Source: Endomicrobiellum devescovinae
Lineage (GTDB): Bacteria > Elusimicrobiota > Endomicrobiia > Endomicrobiales > Endomicrobiaceae
NCBI GenBank assembly: GCA_031255495.1
Contig: JAIRSK010000061.1
Location: 1 to 9,020 of the forward strand
Direction of reading: 5' to 3'
Length of the DNA stretch: 9,020 nt
The notes under the pieces were generated by a model that was given only the letters and a program-made list of their open reading frames with translations, ran no database searches and was not told the origin of the DNA. A program made the position numbers and the translations under genes. Numbering within the stretch: position 1 is the stretch's first letter; the number at the start of each line of letters is the position of its first letter. This document shows positions 1 through 5,991 of the stretch, in pieces.

Positions 1-137
1 TTGGCGAAGCTTTTGGTGGAAGAGATCACTCAACAGTTATGCATGCCTGTAACAAAATCAAAGAAAAAATGGATTCAGATCCTTATTTTAACGCTAAAAT
101 CAACCAAATAATTAAAAAAATTCGTAATTCAGATTAA
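1..137 (+). CDS. dnaA: Chromosomal replication initiator DnaA, C-terminal end (partial)
   Basis: Only the last 45 codons are present; the reading frame enters at base 3 and ends at TAA 135-137. The translation contains GEAFGGRDHSTVMHAC, the DnaA domain IV signature (usual form GGRDHSTVxHA). This forms the helix-turn-helix region that contacts DnaA boxes, and it is followed by a short Lys-rich tail ending KKIRNSD. DnaA is the AAA+ initiator that binds 9-base boxes and melts the origin. Domains I-III lie outside the window. The gene lies directly upstream of an origin-like spacer and dnaN, the classic dnaA-dnaN arrangement. The call is close to certain because the signature is diagnostic. Confidence 0.97.
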   Translation, partial: GEAFGGRDHSTVMHACNKIKEKMDSDPYFNAKINQIIKKIRNSD

Positions 138-281
138 TCTACTTAAGTGAAATACTCCCACTTTTCATCTTTTTGATCTTCAAAAAACTATATACTTTTA
201 CCTATCTGATAAACTCAGGTTTTACCAGTAAAAAAGAATAACTTTTATATAAAATTAACTTCTTATTAGTAAGCAAAATAC

Positions 282-290
282 TGTGCATAA
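282..290 (-). promoter_or_regulatory. DnaA box (TTATGCACA)
   Basis: The minus strand reads TTATGCACA, a full match to the relaxed consensus TTWTNCACA. It is the best-matching box in the spacer and lies in the dnaA-dnaN intergenic region, where such sites are expected. Confidence 0.7.
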
Positions 291-305
291 CTTTTCAAAA
301 AATTG

Positions 306-311
306 TATAAT
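306..311 (+). promoter_or_regulatory. Possible -10 element for dnaN (TATAAT)
   Basis: A perfect TATAAT is present, but no good -35 hexamer lies 16-18 bases upstream (tgtgca/tgcata region). In such AT-rich DNA a lone hexamer is weak evidence. It is recorded because dnaN needs a promoter unless it is read through from dnaA. Confidence 0.25.
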
Positions 312-329
312 AATATTGTCCAATAATAG

Positions 330-338
330 TATGGATAA
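330..338 (-). promoter_or_regulatory. DnaA box-like site (TTATCCATA)
   Basis: The minus strand reads TTATCCATA, one mismatch from TTATCCACA. It lies 10 bases before the next box on the opposite strand, so the two would form a convergent pair. This is probably a weaker site. Confidence 0.5.
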
Positions 339-340
339 CT

Positions 341-367
341 ATGATAATTTATCAACAAAATTATCAT
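341..367. repeat. Perfect 10-bp inverted repeat with a DnaA box in its loop
   Basis: ATGATAATTT (341-350) and AAATTATCAT (358-367) are exact reverse complements separated by the 7 bases ATCAACA. The loop plus the last two stem bases make up the DnaA box 349-357. No T-tract follows, so it is not an intrinsic terminator. Confidence 0.8.
349..357 (+). promoter_or_regulatory. DnaA box (TTATCAACA)
   Basis: TTATCAACA is one mismatch from TTATCCACA and identical to the box at 424-432; an exact repeat of the same variant supports both. The last seven bases form the loop of the perfect inverted repeat 341-367. Confidence 0.6.
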
Positions 368-423
368 TGAAATGTCTGTTTAATTTTAATTGGTAATTAT
401 AATTTTTTTTGATTATTTACAAC

Positions 424-432
424 TTATCAACA
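424..432 (+). promoter_or_regulatory. DnaA box (TTATCAACA)
   Basis: This is a second exact copy of TTATCAACA in the same orientation, just after the AT-richest part of the spacer (377-420) and 56 bases before the dnaN start. Confidence 0.6.
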
Positions 433-488
433 ATATACAGAACACTATTACAACTAAATGCAATTTTCATTAAACCAGGAGGAAGTAA

Positions 489-1619
489 ATGAGAGTAATT
501 TGTGGAAAAGAAGAGCTTAGTAAGGGAATACAAACAATATCTCCTGTAGCTTCATCTAAAAGCACACTTCCGGTTCTTTCAAATTTTCTACTTGAAACTG
601 AAGAAGGAAAAATAAAACTTTCTTCTACAGATTTAGAAATAGCCGTTAAATGCTATATTAAAGGAGAAATTTTAGAAGAAGGCGGTATCACAATACCAGC
701 TAAAAGATTTTCCGACATTATAAAAGAATTGCCGTCAGAAAATGAAATAAATATAAGGTCAGATGAAACTAATCAAATAAACATAACTTCAGGAAAATCT
801 AAGTTTAACCTTATGGGCATATCAAAAAATGAATATCCTGTAATACCAGCCTTCCCAAGTGAAAATAACTTCACTATTAAAAGAGAACTTTTTGCATCAA
901 TTCTTAAAAAAACCGTCTTTGCTGTTTCTAAAGATGTTCAAAGATACGTTTTAAATGGAGTTTATTTCATTTTAGAAGATAATACTTTAAAAATGGTAGC
1001 TACTGACGGCAGAAGACTTGCTTATGCAACTGCAAACGAAGTAAAAGGCATTAAACCCCAAGCAAAAATAAAAGTAATAGTACCTACAAAAGCAATAACA
1101 GATATATTAAGACTTCTTTCTTCTGATATAAAAGCTGAAGACATAAAAATAGGTATAACTGGAAATCAAATAGCTTTAGAAATAGAAGATATAACATTCC
1201 TTTCTACACTTATAGAGGGCATTTTCCCAAACTATGAACAAGTAATACCTAAAACTTCTGAGATAAAGGTCAAATTAAATGTAAAAGATACTTTGTCTGC
1301 AGTAAAGCAAATGGCTCTTTTAACTGCAGATAAAATATCATCAGATAGATCTTCTGCAGTGAAATTCTACTTTAACTCTAATATTTTAAGAATTTCAGCT
1401 TCTACAGCAGGTCTAGGATCTGGAGAAGTTGAGATGGAAATAGATTATAAAGCTGAACCAACAGAAATAAATTTTAACCCTAATTTCATAAAAGAAGTAT
1501 TGCAGAATATTGATGAAGAGTCAATAATATTTGAGTTTAAAAATTCTCTTAACCCAGCTACTATAGTACCCGAAAAAGACAAAAACTATCTTTGCGTAGT
1601 AATGCCAATGAGAGTCTAA
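489..1619 (+). CDS. dnaN: DNA polymerase III subunit beta (sliding clamp)
   Basis: The 376-aa product matches the usual clamp length (about 366-380 aa). Three repeated clamp folds of about 125 residues each are expected, at roughly 1-125, 126-250 and 251-376. Family hallmarks include an N-terminal KGIQTISPVASSKSTLPVL segment, LKMVATDGRRLA in the middle domain, and the C-terminal VVMPMR that ends most DnaN proteins. The protein dimerises into a ring around DNA and tethers Pol III and other clamp-binding partners. The ATG at 489 is fixed by a strong AGGAGG at 477-482 with a 6-base spacer. It lies downstream of dnaA and the origin-like spacer, and two bases upstream of dciA. Nothing in it looks damaged. 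Confidence 0.98.
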   Translation: MRVICGKEELSKGIQTISPVASSKSTLPVLSNFLLETEEGKIKLSSTDLEIAVKCYIKGEILEEGGITIPAKRFSDIIKELPSENEINIRSDETNQINITSGKSKFNLMGISKNEYPVIPAFPSENNFTIKRELFASILKKTVFAVSKDVQRYVLNGVYFILEDNTLKMVATDGRRLAYATANEVKGIKPQAKIKVIVPTKAITDILRLLSSDIKAEDIKIGITGNQIALEIEDITFLSTLIEGIFPNYEQVIPKTSEIKVKLNVKDTLSAVKQMALLTADKISSDRSSAVKFYFNSNILRISASTAGLGSGEVEMEIDYKAEPTEINFNPNFIKEVLQNIDEESIIFEFKNSLNPATIVPEKDKNYLCVVMPMRV

Positions 1620-1621
1620 AC

Positions 1622-1897
1622 ATGCCTTGGACTAAAGCAAGCGAAATAATAGAACTTCTAAGGAAGAGGCTTGGTTTAGAGGAAGAGTTTTTTACCGTTG
1701 AAAGGGTTTGGAATAAAGAAGTTGGCATAGAAGGTGTAGAGATAATAGGCTACAAAAACGGTACTGTCTTTACAAAAACCCAAAGTTCAGTTGCTGTGAG
1801 TGAACTTACATTTCGCAAAAAAGAAATTATAAAAAAGTTAAATCAGTATATTGGTATGCAAAAGATAAAAAATATTAAAGTAAAAATAGAAGCATAA
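1622..1897 (+). CDS. dciA: DciA-like (DUF721) putative helicase-loading protein
   Basis: This 91-aa basic protein resembles the DUF721/DciA family. It has an amphipathic N-terminus (ASEIIELLRKRLGL), a W-N/K-x-V segment, then the NGTVFTKTQSSVAVSELTFR block and KKEIIKKLNQYIGMQKIKNIKVKI. That matches the family pattern of a strand followed by S-S-x-W-x-x-E-L and a K-x-x-I-x-x-x-L-N helix, except that the usual Trp is Ala here. DciA is the widespread partner of replicative helicase DnaB in bacteria lacking DnaC/DnaI. ATG 1622 starts two bases after the dnaN stop, which suggests translational coupling, with GAGAG (1610-1614) as a weak ribosome site. A TTG at 1592 would overlap dnaN and is less likely. 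Position between dnaN and gyrB supports the call. Confidence 0.8.
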   Translation: MPWTKASEIIELLRKRLGLEEEFFTVERVWNKEVGIEGVEIIGYKNGTVFTKTQSSVAVSELTFRKKEIIKKLNQYIGMQKIKNIKVKIEA

Positions 1898-1911
1898 TTG
1901 CTTTAATATTT
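1870..1911 (+). repeat. AT-rich inverted repeat across the dciA stop codon (possible weak terminator or processing hairpin)
   Basis: AATATTAAAG (1871-1880) and CTTTAATATT (1901-1910) are exact reverse complements. The pairing extends outward by one A-T pair (1870/1911) and inward by T-G, A-T and A-T, giving about 14 pairs (1870-1883 with 1898-1911). GTTCGTTTTT follows. The stem is nearly all A/T, so strong termination is doubtful. It could attenuate read-through into gyrB or protect the 3' end of the dnaN-dciA transcript. Confidence 0.45.
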
Positions 1912-1963
1912 GTTCGTTTTTAAATAATCAAAGTAAATAGAAATTTTAAAAAGAGGAGCTGTC

Positions 1964-4450
1964 ATGGCAAAAGAAGAAGTAAAACAAGAAGTTAAAAAAG
2001 ACAGTTACGATGCTTCTAATATTCAAATTCTTGAAGGTTTAGAAGCAGTTCGTAAAAGACCTGCTATGTATATTGGTTCTACAGGAAACCAAGGTCTTCA
2101 TCATTTAGTTTACGAAGTGGTAGATAATTCCATAGATGAAGTTTTGGCGGGATTTTGTAAAAATATTGACGTTACAATACATCTTGATAACTCAATAACT
2201 GTTTTAGACGACGGACGTGGTATTCCAGTTGATCCTCACCCAGATCCGAAGTATAAAGGTGTATCTGCGTTGGAAATTGTTCTTACAAAGCTGCATGCAG
2301 GTGGAAAGTTTGATAAGAATTCTTATAAAGTTTCTGGAGGTTTGCACGGCGTTGGCGTGTCGTGCGTAAACGCTTTGAGTGATGCTATGGAAGTTGAAGT
2401 TTATCGCAACGGCAAAGTTTACAAGCAGAGCTATTCAAAAGGAAAACCTTTGGGTCCAGTTAAAGAATTTGGAACTACAGACCAAAGAGGAACTAAAGTT
2501 ACATTCCATCCTGATGCTGAGATTTTTTCTGTAACGACGTACTCTTTTGATATTTTGGCAAATAGACTTAGAGAATTAGCATTTTTAAACGCTGGAACTC
2601 ACATTAGAATTGCCGATGAAAGAAATGAAAAAGAGCATATTTTTGACTATGAAGGTGGAATAAAAACTTTTGTACAGTACTTAAACACAAATAAGAATGT
2701 TATAAACAAAGAGCCTATTTATTTTGAAAAAGAAAAAGAAGGTGTGGAAGTAGAAATTGCAATGCAATATAACGATTCTTACAATGAACAGATTTTTACT
2801 TTCGTCAATAACATTAACACAATAGAAGGTGGAACGCATTTGTCAGGTTTTCGCTCTGCTTTGACAAGGTCTGTAAACGAATACATTAAAAAAAATGAAA
2901 TATCTAAAGTAAAAGATTTAAAACTTTCAGGAGAAGACGTCCGCGAAGGGCTAACTGCAGTTATTTCAACAAAAGTGCCTAACCCTCAGTTTGAAGGACA
3001 GACAAAAACAAAGCTCGGAAACTCTGAAGTTGAAGGCATAACTCAATCTATAGTGGGTGACGCTCTAACAACTTTCTTGGAAGAAAATCCAGGTATTGCA
3101 AATCAAATTTTGGAAAAAGCCATTAATGCAGCAGAAGCTAGAGAAGCTGCAAGAAAAGCAAGAGAACTTACAAGAAGGAAAGGAGCATTGGACTCTACCT
3201 CGCTTCCCGGTAAACTTGCAGATTGTTCCGAAAAAGACCCTCAAAAAACTGAGCTTTTTATAGTTGAGGGAGACTCTGCAGGAGGTTCTGCAAAACAAGG
3301 CAGGGATAGATCTTTCCAAGCAATTCTTCCGCTTAGAGGCAAAATTCTAAACGTAGAGAAATCTCGTCTTACAAAAGTTCTGGCAAATGAAGAAATACGA
3401 ACTTTAATTACAGCAATTGGAGCAGGAGTAGGAAAAGACGATCAGGATTTTAATATAGATAAAACTCGTTACCACAAAATTATCATCATGACCGATGCTG
3501 ACGTTGACGGTGCGCACATAAGAACATTGTTGCTAACATTCTTTTACAGACAAATGCCGCAGCTTTTGGAAAAGGGCTATGTTTACATTGCCCAACCTCC
3601 GCTTTATAAAGTAAAAAAAAGTAAGAAAGAAATGTATTTAGATTCTGAAGAAGAATTAGATAAATTTTTGTTCTCGTCAGCGATTGACGGATTGTCTTTA
3701 TTATTGTTACAAGATGGCAAAGAAATAAAAGAAATAGACGACAAAACTTTACGTAAAATAGTAACAAGTATAAGTGAGTTAGATACTCTTTTAAAGAAGA
3801 TACACAAAAAAGGAGTTGTTTGGAAAGATTATCTTAAATTTAAAGAAGAAGGAAAGCTTCCTCTTTACAGGACTGTTGTGGAAGGCAACGTTAAATATAT
3901 TTACTCTGACAAAGAGTGGAAAGAGTTTAAAGACCAACTGCTTGTAAAACGCAGAGAACTTCTTGCTTCTCAAGGAGAACTTGCAGAAATAACAGAAAAT
4001 CTCCAATTAGACGACATAATGCCTGAATATAAGGATTTATGGGAGCTTGCTCGTATAGATAAACTTGCAAAACAGCTTGAAGAAGAAGGATTGCACTTAG
4101 AGCATTACGGGGAATCGCACACAAAGCCTGTTTACAGGCTTCAAGATGCGCAAAAGAAAATGCAAGGAGATATTTACGATCTTCGCTCTACAACAGAGCT
4201 TGTTGAAACTATTAAAGAAATTGGTAACAAGGGAGCAACTATACAAAGATACAAAGGTCTTGGAGAAATGAATCCTGACCAACTTTGGGAAACCACGATG
4301 GATGTTAAAAATAGGAAACTCCTCCAAGTTAAACTGGAAGACGCCATAGAAACAGACAGAATATTTACAACTTTGATGGGCGATCAGGTAGAACCAAGAA
4401 GAGCTTTTATTCAAATGCACGCTTTGGACGTAATAAATTTGGACATTTAA
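1964..4450 (+). CDS. gyrB: DNA gyrase subunit B
   Basis: GyrB is the ATPase subunit of gyrase, which introduces negative supercoils with GyrA. The 828-aa product has a GHKL ATPase domain with catalytic Glu51 and Mg-ligand Asn55 (EVVDNSIDE), DDGRGIPV at 82-89, ATP-contacting Tyr121 in NSYK, and the lid GLHGVGVS at 126-133. The transducer carries the QTK loop (346-348). TOPRIM has EGDSAGGSAKQGR (435-447), PLRGK (456-460) and DADVDG (511-516). The tail has QRYKGLGEMNP (761-771). Residues about 555-730 form the long insertion seen in Gram-negative-type GyrB and absent from the ~640-aa form. ATG 1964 follows AGAGGAG (1952-1958). The neighbouring gyrA and PLRGK-type TOPRIM favour GyrB over ParE. 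No recF precedes it. Confidence 0.98.
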   Translation: MAKEEVKQEVKKDSYDASNIQILEGLEAVRKRPAMYIGSTGNQGLHHLVYEVVDNSIDEVLAGFCKNIDVTIHLDNSITVLDDGRGIPVDPHPDPKYKGVSALEIVLTKLHAGGKFDKNSYKVSGGLHGVGVSCVNALSDAMEVEVYRNGKVYKQSYSKGKPLGPVKEFGTTDQRGTKVTFHPDAEIFSVTTYSFDILANRLRELAFLNAGTHIRIADERNEKEHIFDYEGGIKTFVQYLNTNKNVINKEPIYFEKEKEGVEVEIAMQYNDSYNEQIFTFVNNINTIEGGTHLSGFRSALTRSVNEYIKKNEISKVKDLKLSGEDVREGLTAVISTKVPNPQFEGQTKTKLGNSEVEGITQSIVGDALTTFLEENPGIANQILEKAINAAEAREAARKARELTRRKGALDSTSLPGKLADCSEKDPQKTELFIVEGDSAGGSAKQGRDRSFQAILPLRGKILNVEKSRLTKVLANEEIRTLITAIGAGVGKDDQDFNIDKTRYHKIIIMTDADVDGAHIRTLLLTFFYRQMPQLLEKGYVYIAQPPLYKVKKSKKEMYLDSEEELDKFLFSSAIDGLSLLLLQDGKEIKEIDDKTLRKIVTSISELDTLLKKIHKKGVVWKDYLKFKEEGKLPLYRTVVEGNVKYIYSDKEWKEFKDQLLVKRRELLASQGELAEITENLQLDDIMPEYKDLWELARIDKLAKQLEEEGLHLEHYGESHTKPVYRLQDAQKKMQGDIYDLRSTTELVETIKEIGNKGATIQRYKGLGEMNPDQLWETTMDVKNRKLLQVKLEDAIETDRIFTTLMGDQVEPRRAFIQMHALDVINLDI

Positions 4451-4460
4451 CTAATTTGTA
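4437..4460 (+). repeat. Left direct repeat bounding the Fic-containing insert (gyrB 3' end)
   Basis: This covers the last codons and stop of gyrB plus 10 bases. It matches 5959-5980 in direct orientation: ATTTG is shared, a 2-base gap follows, and then ATTTAACTAAyTTGTA matches at 15 of 16 positions (4445-4460 against 5965-5980). The two copies sit exactly at the gyrB and gyrA sides of the inserted segment. Confidence 0.7.
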
Positions 4461-4501
4461 TGTAATATATATTGCAATAATACACGCAAAATATTTTATT
4501 G

Positions 4502-4507
4502 TATAAT
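4502..4507 (+). promoter_or_regulatory. Possible -10 element upstream of the Fic gene
   Basis: A perfect TATAAT occurs 92 bases before the Fic start, but no good -35 sits at 16-18 bases. The nearest TTG-type hexamer (TTGCAA, 4472-4477) is 24 bases away. The 4461-4599 spacer also has two 10-bp palindromes (TATTGCAATA 4470-4479, AAAATATTTT 4488-4497). They could be operators, but they could also be chance in such AT-rich sequence. Confidence 0.3.
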
Positions 4508-4599
4508 TATTACACAATAAATCTATTTGGGTTTAATAATATTTCATTAAAATACAAGAATAAGACGTAGTACAAAAGAAAAAGTTTACAAGAGAGAAA

Positions 4600-5700
4600 A
4601 TGAATCCATTTGTCCCACAAAGGTTGCCTGTTAAAAATTTAAATTGGGAAAAATTGTCATTTCTTATAGGAAAGGCAAATAGTTCGCTTTCTATGTATAG
4701 TGGTTTGCTAGATGCTCTTTTGAATCCTGAGATTCTTCTTGCTCCTATTACAACTCAGGAGGCAGTTGTTTCTTCAAAAATAGAAGGAACACAGGCGACT
4801 TTTAGTGAAGTTTATAAATTAGAAGCAGGAGAGGCGCAAGGCAAAGCTAAGGAGAATGGCATAAATGAGATAATAAACTACAGAAAAACAATTACGGCTT
4901 CTTTGGAAATATTGAAGAGCAGACCGTTTATACATTTGAATATGCTTAAAGATCTCCATAAAATTTTATTAGCAGGAGTTAGAGGCGAAAATAAGGCAAG
5001 AGGAGAATTTAGAAAGGTTCAAAATTTTATAGGACCATACGGGCGTACACAAAGTACCGCTGTATATGTTCCACCTAGTCCTGAAAATATACAGGATTAT
5101 TTAAGAGATTGGGAGACATATATAAATAATGATGAGCATGAAATTTTAGTTCAGATGGCTATAATGCATGCTCAATTTGAAATAATTCACCCTTTTATTG
5201 ATGGCAATGGAAGATTGGGAAGAATTTTAATACCCATTTTTTTATTTCAGAAACAATATCTAAAAAAGCCAGTGTTTTATTTAAGCGAATATTTAGAGGC
5301 AAATAGAGGCGCATATTATAGAGCTTTGCTTAATATATCGCAAAATAACGATTGGCAAGGGTGGGTTGAATTTTTTCTCAAAGCTGTTGCAGAGCAATCA
5401 ACTATAAATATGTTGAAAGCAGAAAAAATTATAAATCTATATAATGATATGAAAAAGAATTTTAGTGATGCTACAAAATCGCGTTATTCTATAAATATTT
5501 TGGATACACTTTTTAAAAAGCCTATTATAAATTTAACTATGCTTTTGTCTGATTCGGGTGTTTTCAATAGAAAGACTGCTACTCAAATATTAAATAAGTT
5601 AACAAATAAAGAATATATAAAAGTTTTGCGGAAAGGTGCGGGAAGTAGTCCTACGATTTTTGTATTTCCAGCTCTTATAGATATAGTTGAAAATAGATAA
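4600..5700 (+). CDS. Fic domain protein, class II (predicted AMP-transferase with self-inhibitory helix and C-terminal winged helix)
   Basis: Fic proteins transfer AMP, or a related group, from a nucleotide to a hydroxyl on a target protein. The 366-aa product has the full active-site motif HPFIDGNGRLGR at 197-208, with catalytic His197, phosphate-anchoring GNG and Arg205/Arg208. The N-terminal Fic_N region carries SSKIEG (58-63), matching the inhibitory motif [S/T]xxxE[G/N]; Glu62 is expected to block productive ATP binding, so the protein is class II and self-restrained. Residues about 290-366 look like a winged helix (ILDTLFKKPIINLTMLL, then FNRKTATQILNKLTNKEYI). The layout resembles Shewanella SoFic. 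ATG 4600 has only a weak AGAGAG (4591-4596). It sits between gyrB and gyrA in a repeat-bounded insert. Its target is unknown. Confidence 0.93.
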   Translation: MNPFVPQRLPVKNLNWEKLSFLIGKANSSLSMYSGLLDALLNPEILLAPITTQEAVVSSKIEGTQATFSEVYKLEAGEAQGKAKENGINEIINYRKTITASLEILKSRPFIHLNMLKDLHKILLAGVRGENKARGEFRKVQNFIGPYGRTQSTAVYVPPSPENIQDYLRDWETYINNDEHEILVQMAIMHAQFEIIHPFIDGNGRLGRILIPIFLFQKQYLKKPVFYLSEYLEANRGAYYRALLNISQNNDWQGWVEFFLKAVAEQSTINMLKAEKIINLYNDMKKNFSDATKSRYSINILDTLFKKPIINLTMLLSDSGVFNRKTATQILNKLTNKEYIKVLRKGAGSSPTIFVFPALIDIVENR

Positions 5701-5730
5701 TTTTCATAATTGGATAGGGAGAGACTTTCC

Positions 5731-5950
5731 ATGAGCGCCAATAGTGATGCAGAGCAAAAGTGTTATTTTTGTGAATATGAACATATTGAAAAACCAAGTG
5801 AAAAAAATTGCTAACGATGTTTATATTTGTCCTATATGTGGGCAATATATGATTGAGCTTTATTATTACAATGGATTCACAGACAACTTTTGGCTTAAAG
5901 AATGAGAACTTAAGGAAGAAAGAAAAGCGTTGATAAGTAATTATCTTTGA
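5731..5950 (+). pseudogene. Decayed zinc-ribbon protein gene (frameshift plus in-frame stop)
   Basis: ATG 5731 has a good ribosome site (AGGGAG, 5716-5721) and lies 30 bases after the Fic stop. Its frame encodes CYFC at codons 11-14, then stops at 5812-5814. Removing one base from the A7 run at 5801-5807 joins it to a second frame (stop-free until 5903) encoding YICPICGQY, so the pair of CxxC knuckles would form a zinc ribbon. That frame meets TGA at 5903-5905, but past it continues sensibly as ELKEERKALISNYL to TGA 5948-5950. Two lesions in about 220 bases mark it as decaying. The intact form resembles the N-terminal zinc ribbon of larger hypothetical proteins; the rest appears lost at the insert boundary. 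I cannot name the family. A short functional product or slippage rescue at A7 is possible but less likely. Confidence 0.7.
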
Positions 5951-5960
5951 AAAATATGAT
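5930..5960 (+). promoter_or_regulatory. Possible gyrA promoter spanning the insert junction
   Basis: TTGATA (5930-5935) and TATGAT (5955-5960) each differ by one base from sigma-70 consensus, but the 19-base spacer is long. If active, it would start near 5967 and make gyrA independent of the gyrB transcript. The last two bases of the -10 belong to the right direct repeat, so the insertion itself would have created it. Confidence 0.3.
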
Positions 5961-5980
5961 TTGAATTTAACTAACTTGTA
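5959..5980 (+). repeat. Right direct repeat bounding the Fic-containing insert
   Basis: This is the partner of 4437-4460 (about 21 of 24 aligned positions match, with one 2-base gap). It abuts the gyrA ribosome site AAGAGG (5980-5985). Collapsing the two copies would leave a 21-base gyrB-gyrA spacer containing that ribosome site, a normal operon junction. Confidence 0.7.
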
Positions 5981-5991
5981 AGAGGCTAGAA

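Larger units (their letters stand above)
138..488. other. Candidate chromosomal origin (oriC) between dnaA and dnaN
   Basis: This 351-base spacer has no credible gene on either strand and is very AT-rich. It contains four 9-mers resembling DnaA boxes (282-290 and 330-338 on the minus strand, 349-357 and 424-432 on the plus strand). Between the last two lies an almost pure A/T stretch (about 377-420) that would suit a DNA-unwinding element. Bases 443-454 (ACTATTACAACT) loosely resemble a DnaA-trio, but I would not rely on that. The dnaA-dnaN spacer is the commonest site of bacterial oriC. Bases 138-280 show only weak AT-rich inverted repeats (170-186, 206-228). A dnaN promoter is also expected here. 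Confidence 0.75.

Noticed and set aside
206..228. Imperfect hairpin after dnaA as its terminator
   Set aside because: The stem has a mismatch and a bulge, and A-runs rather than a T-run follow it on the coding strand.
1592..1621. TTG start for dciA overlapping the end of dnaN by 28 bases
   Set aside because: The added ten residues look like dnaN sequence read in another frame, and ATG 1622, two bases after the dnaN stop, gives a family-like N-terminus.
3065..4420. Several minus-strand open frames of 65-107 codons inside gyrB
   Set aside because: They are antisense shadows of a highly conserved gene, with Cys/Phe/Leu-rich composition typical of antisense frames and no ribosome sites or recognisable domains.
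4600..5700. Fic as a class I FicT toxin with a separate antitoxin
   Set aside because: The inhibitory [S/T]xxxE[G/N] motif lies in the same protein (58-63), and no FicA-like small gene is next to it.
5801..5814. Programmed frameshift producing the zinc-ribbon protein
   Set aside because: Joining the frames needs a +1 shift or loss of one A, with no pseudoknot or rare-codon signal, and the in-frame TGA downstream argues for decay. Slippage is kept only as a side possibility.
4461..5980. Insert as a complete transposon or integron
   Set aside because: There are no transposase, integrase or terminal inverted repeats; only direct repeats bound it.
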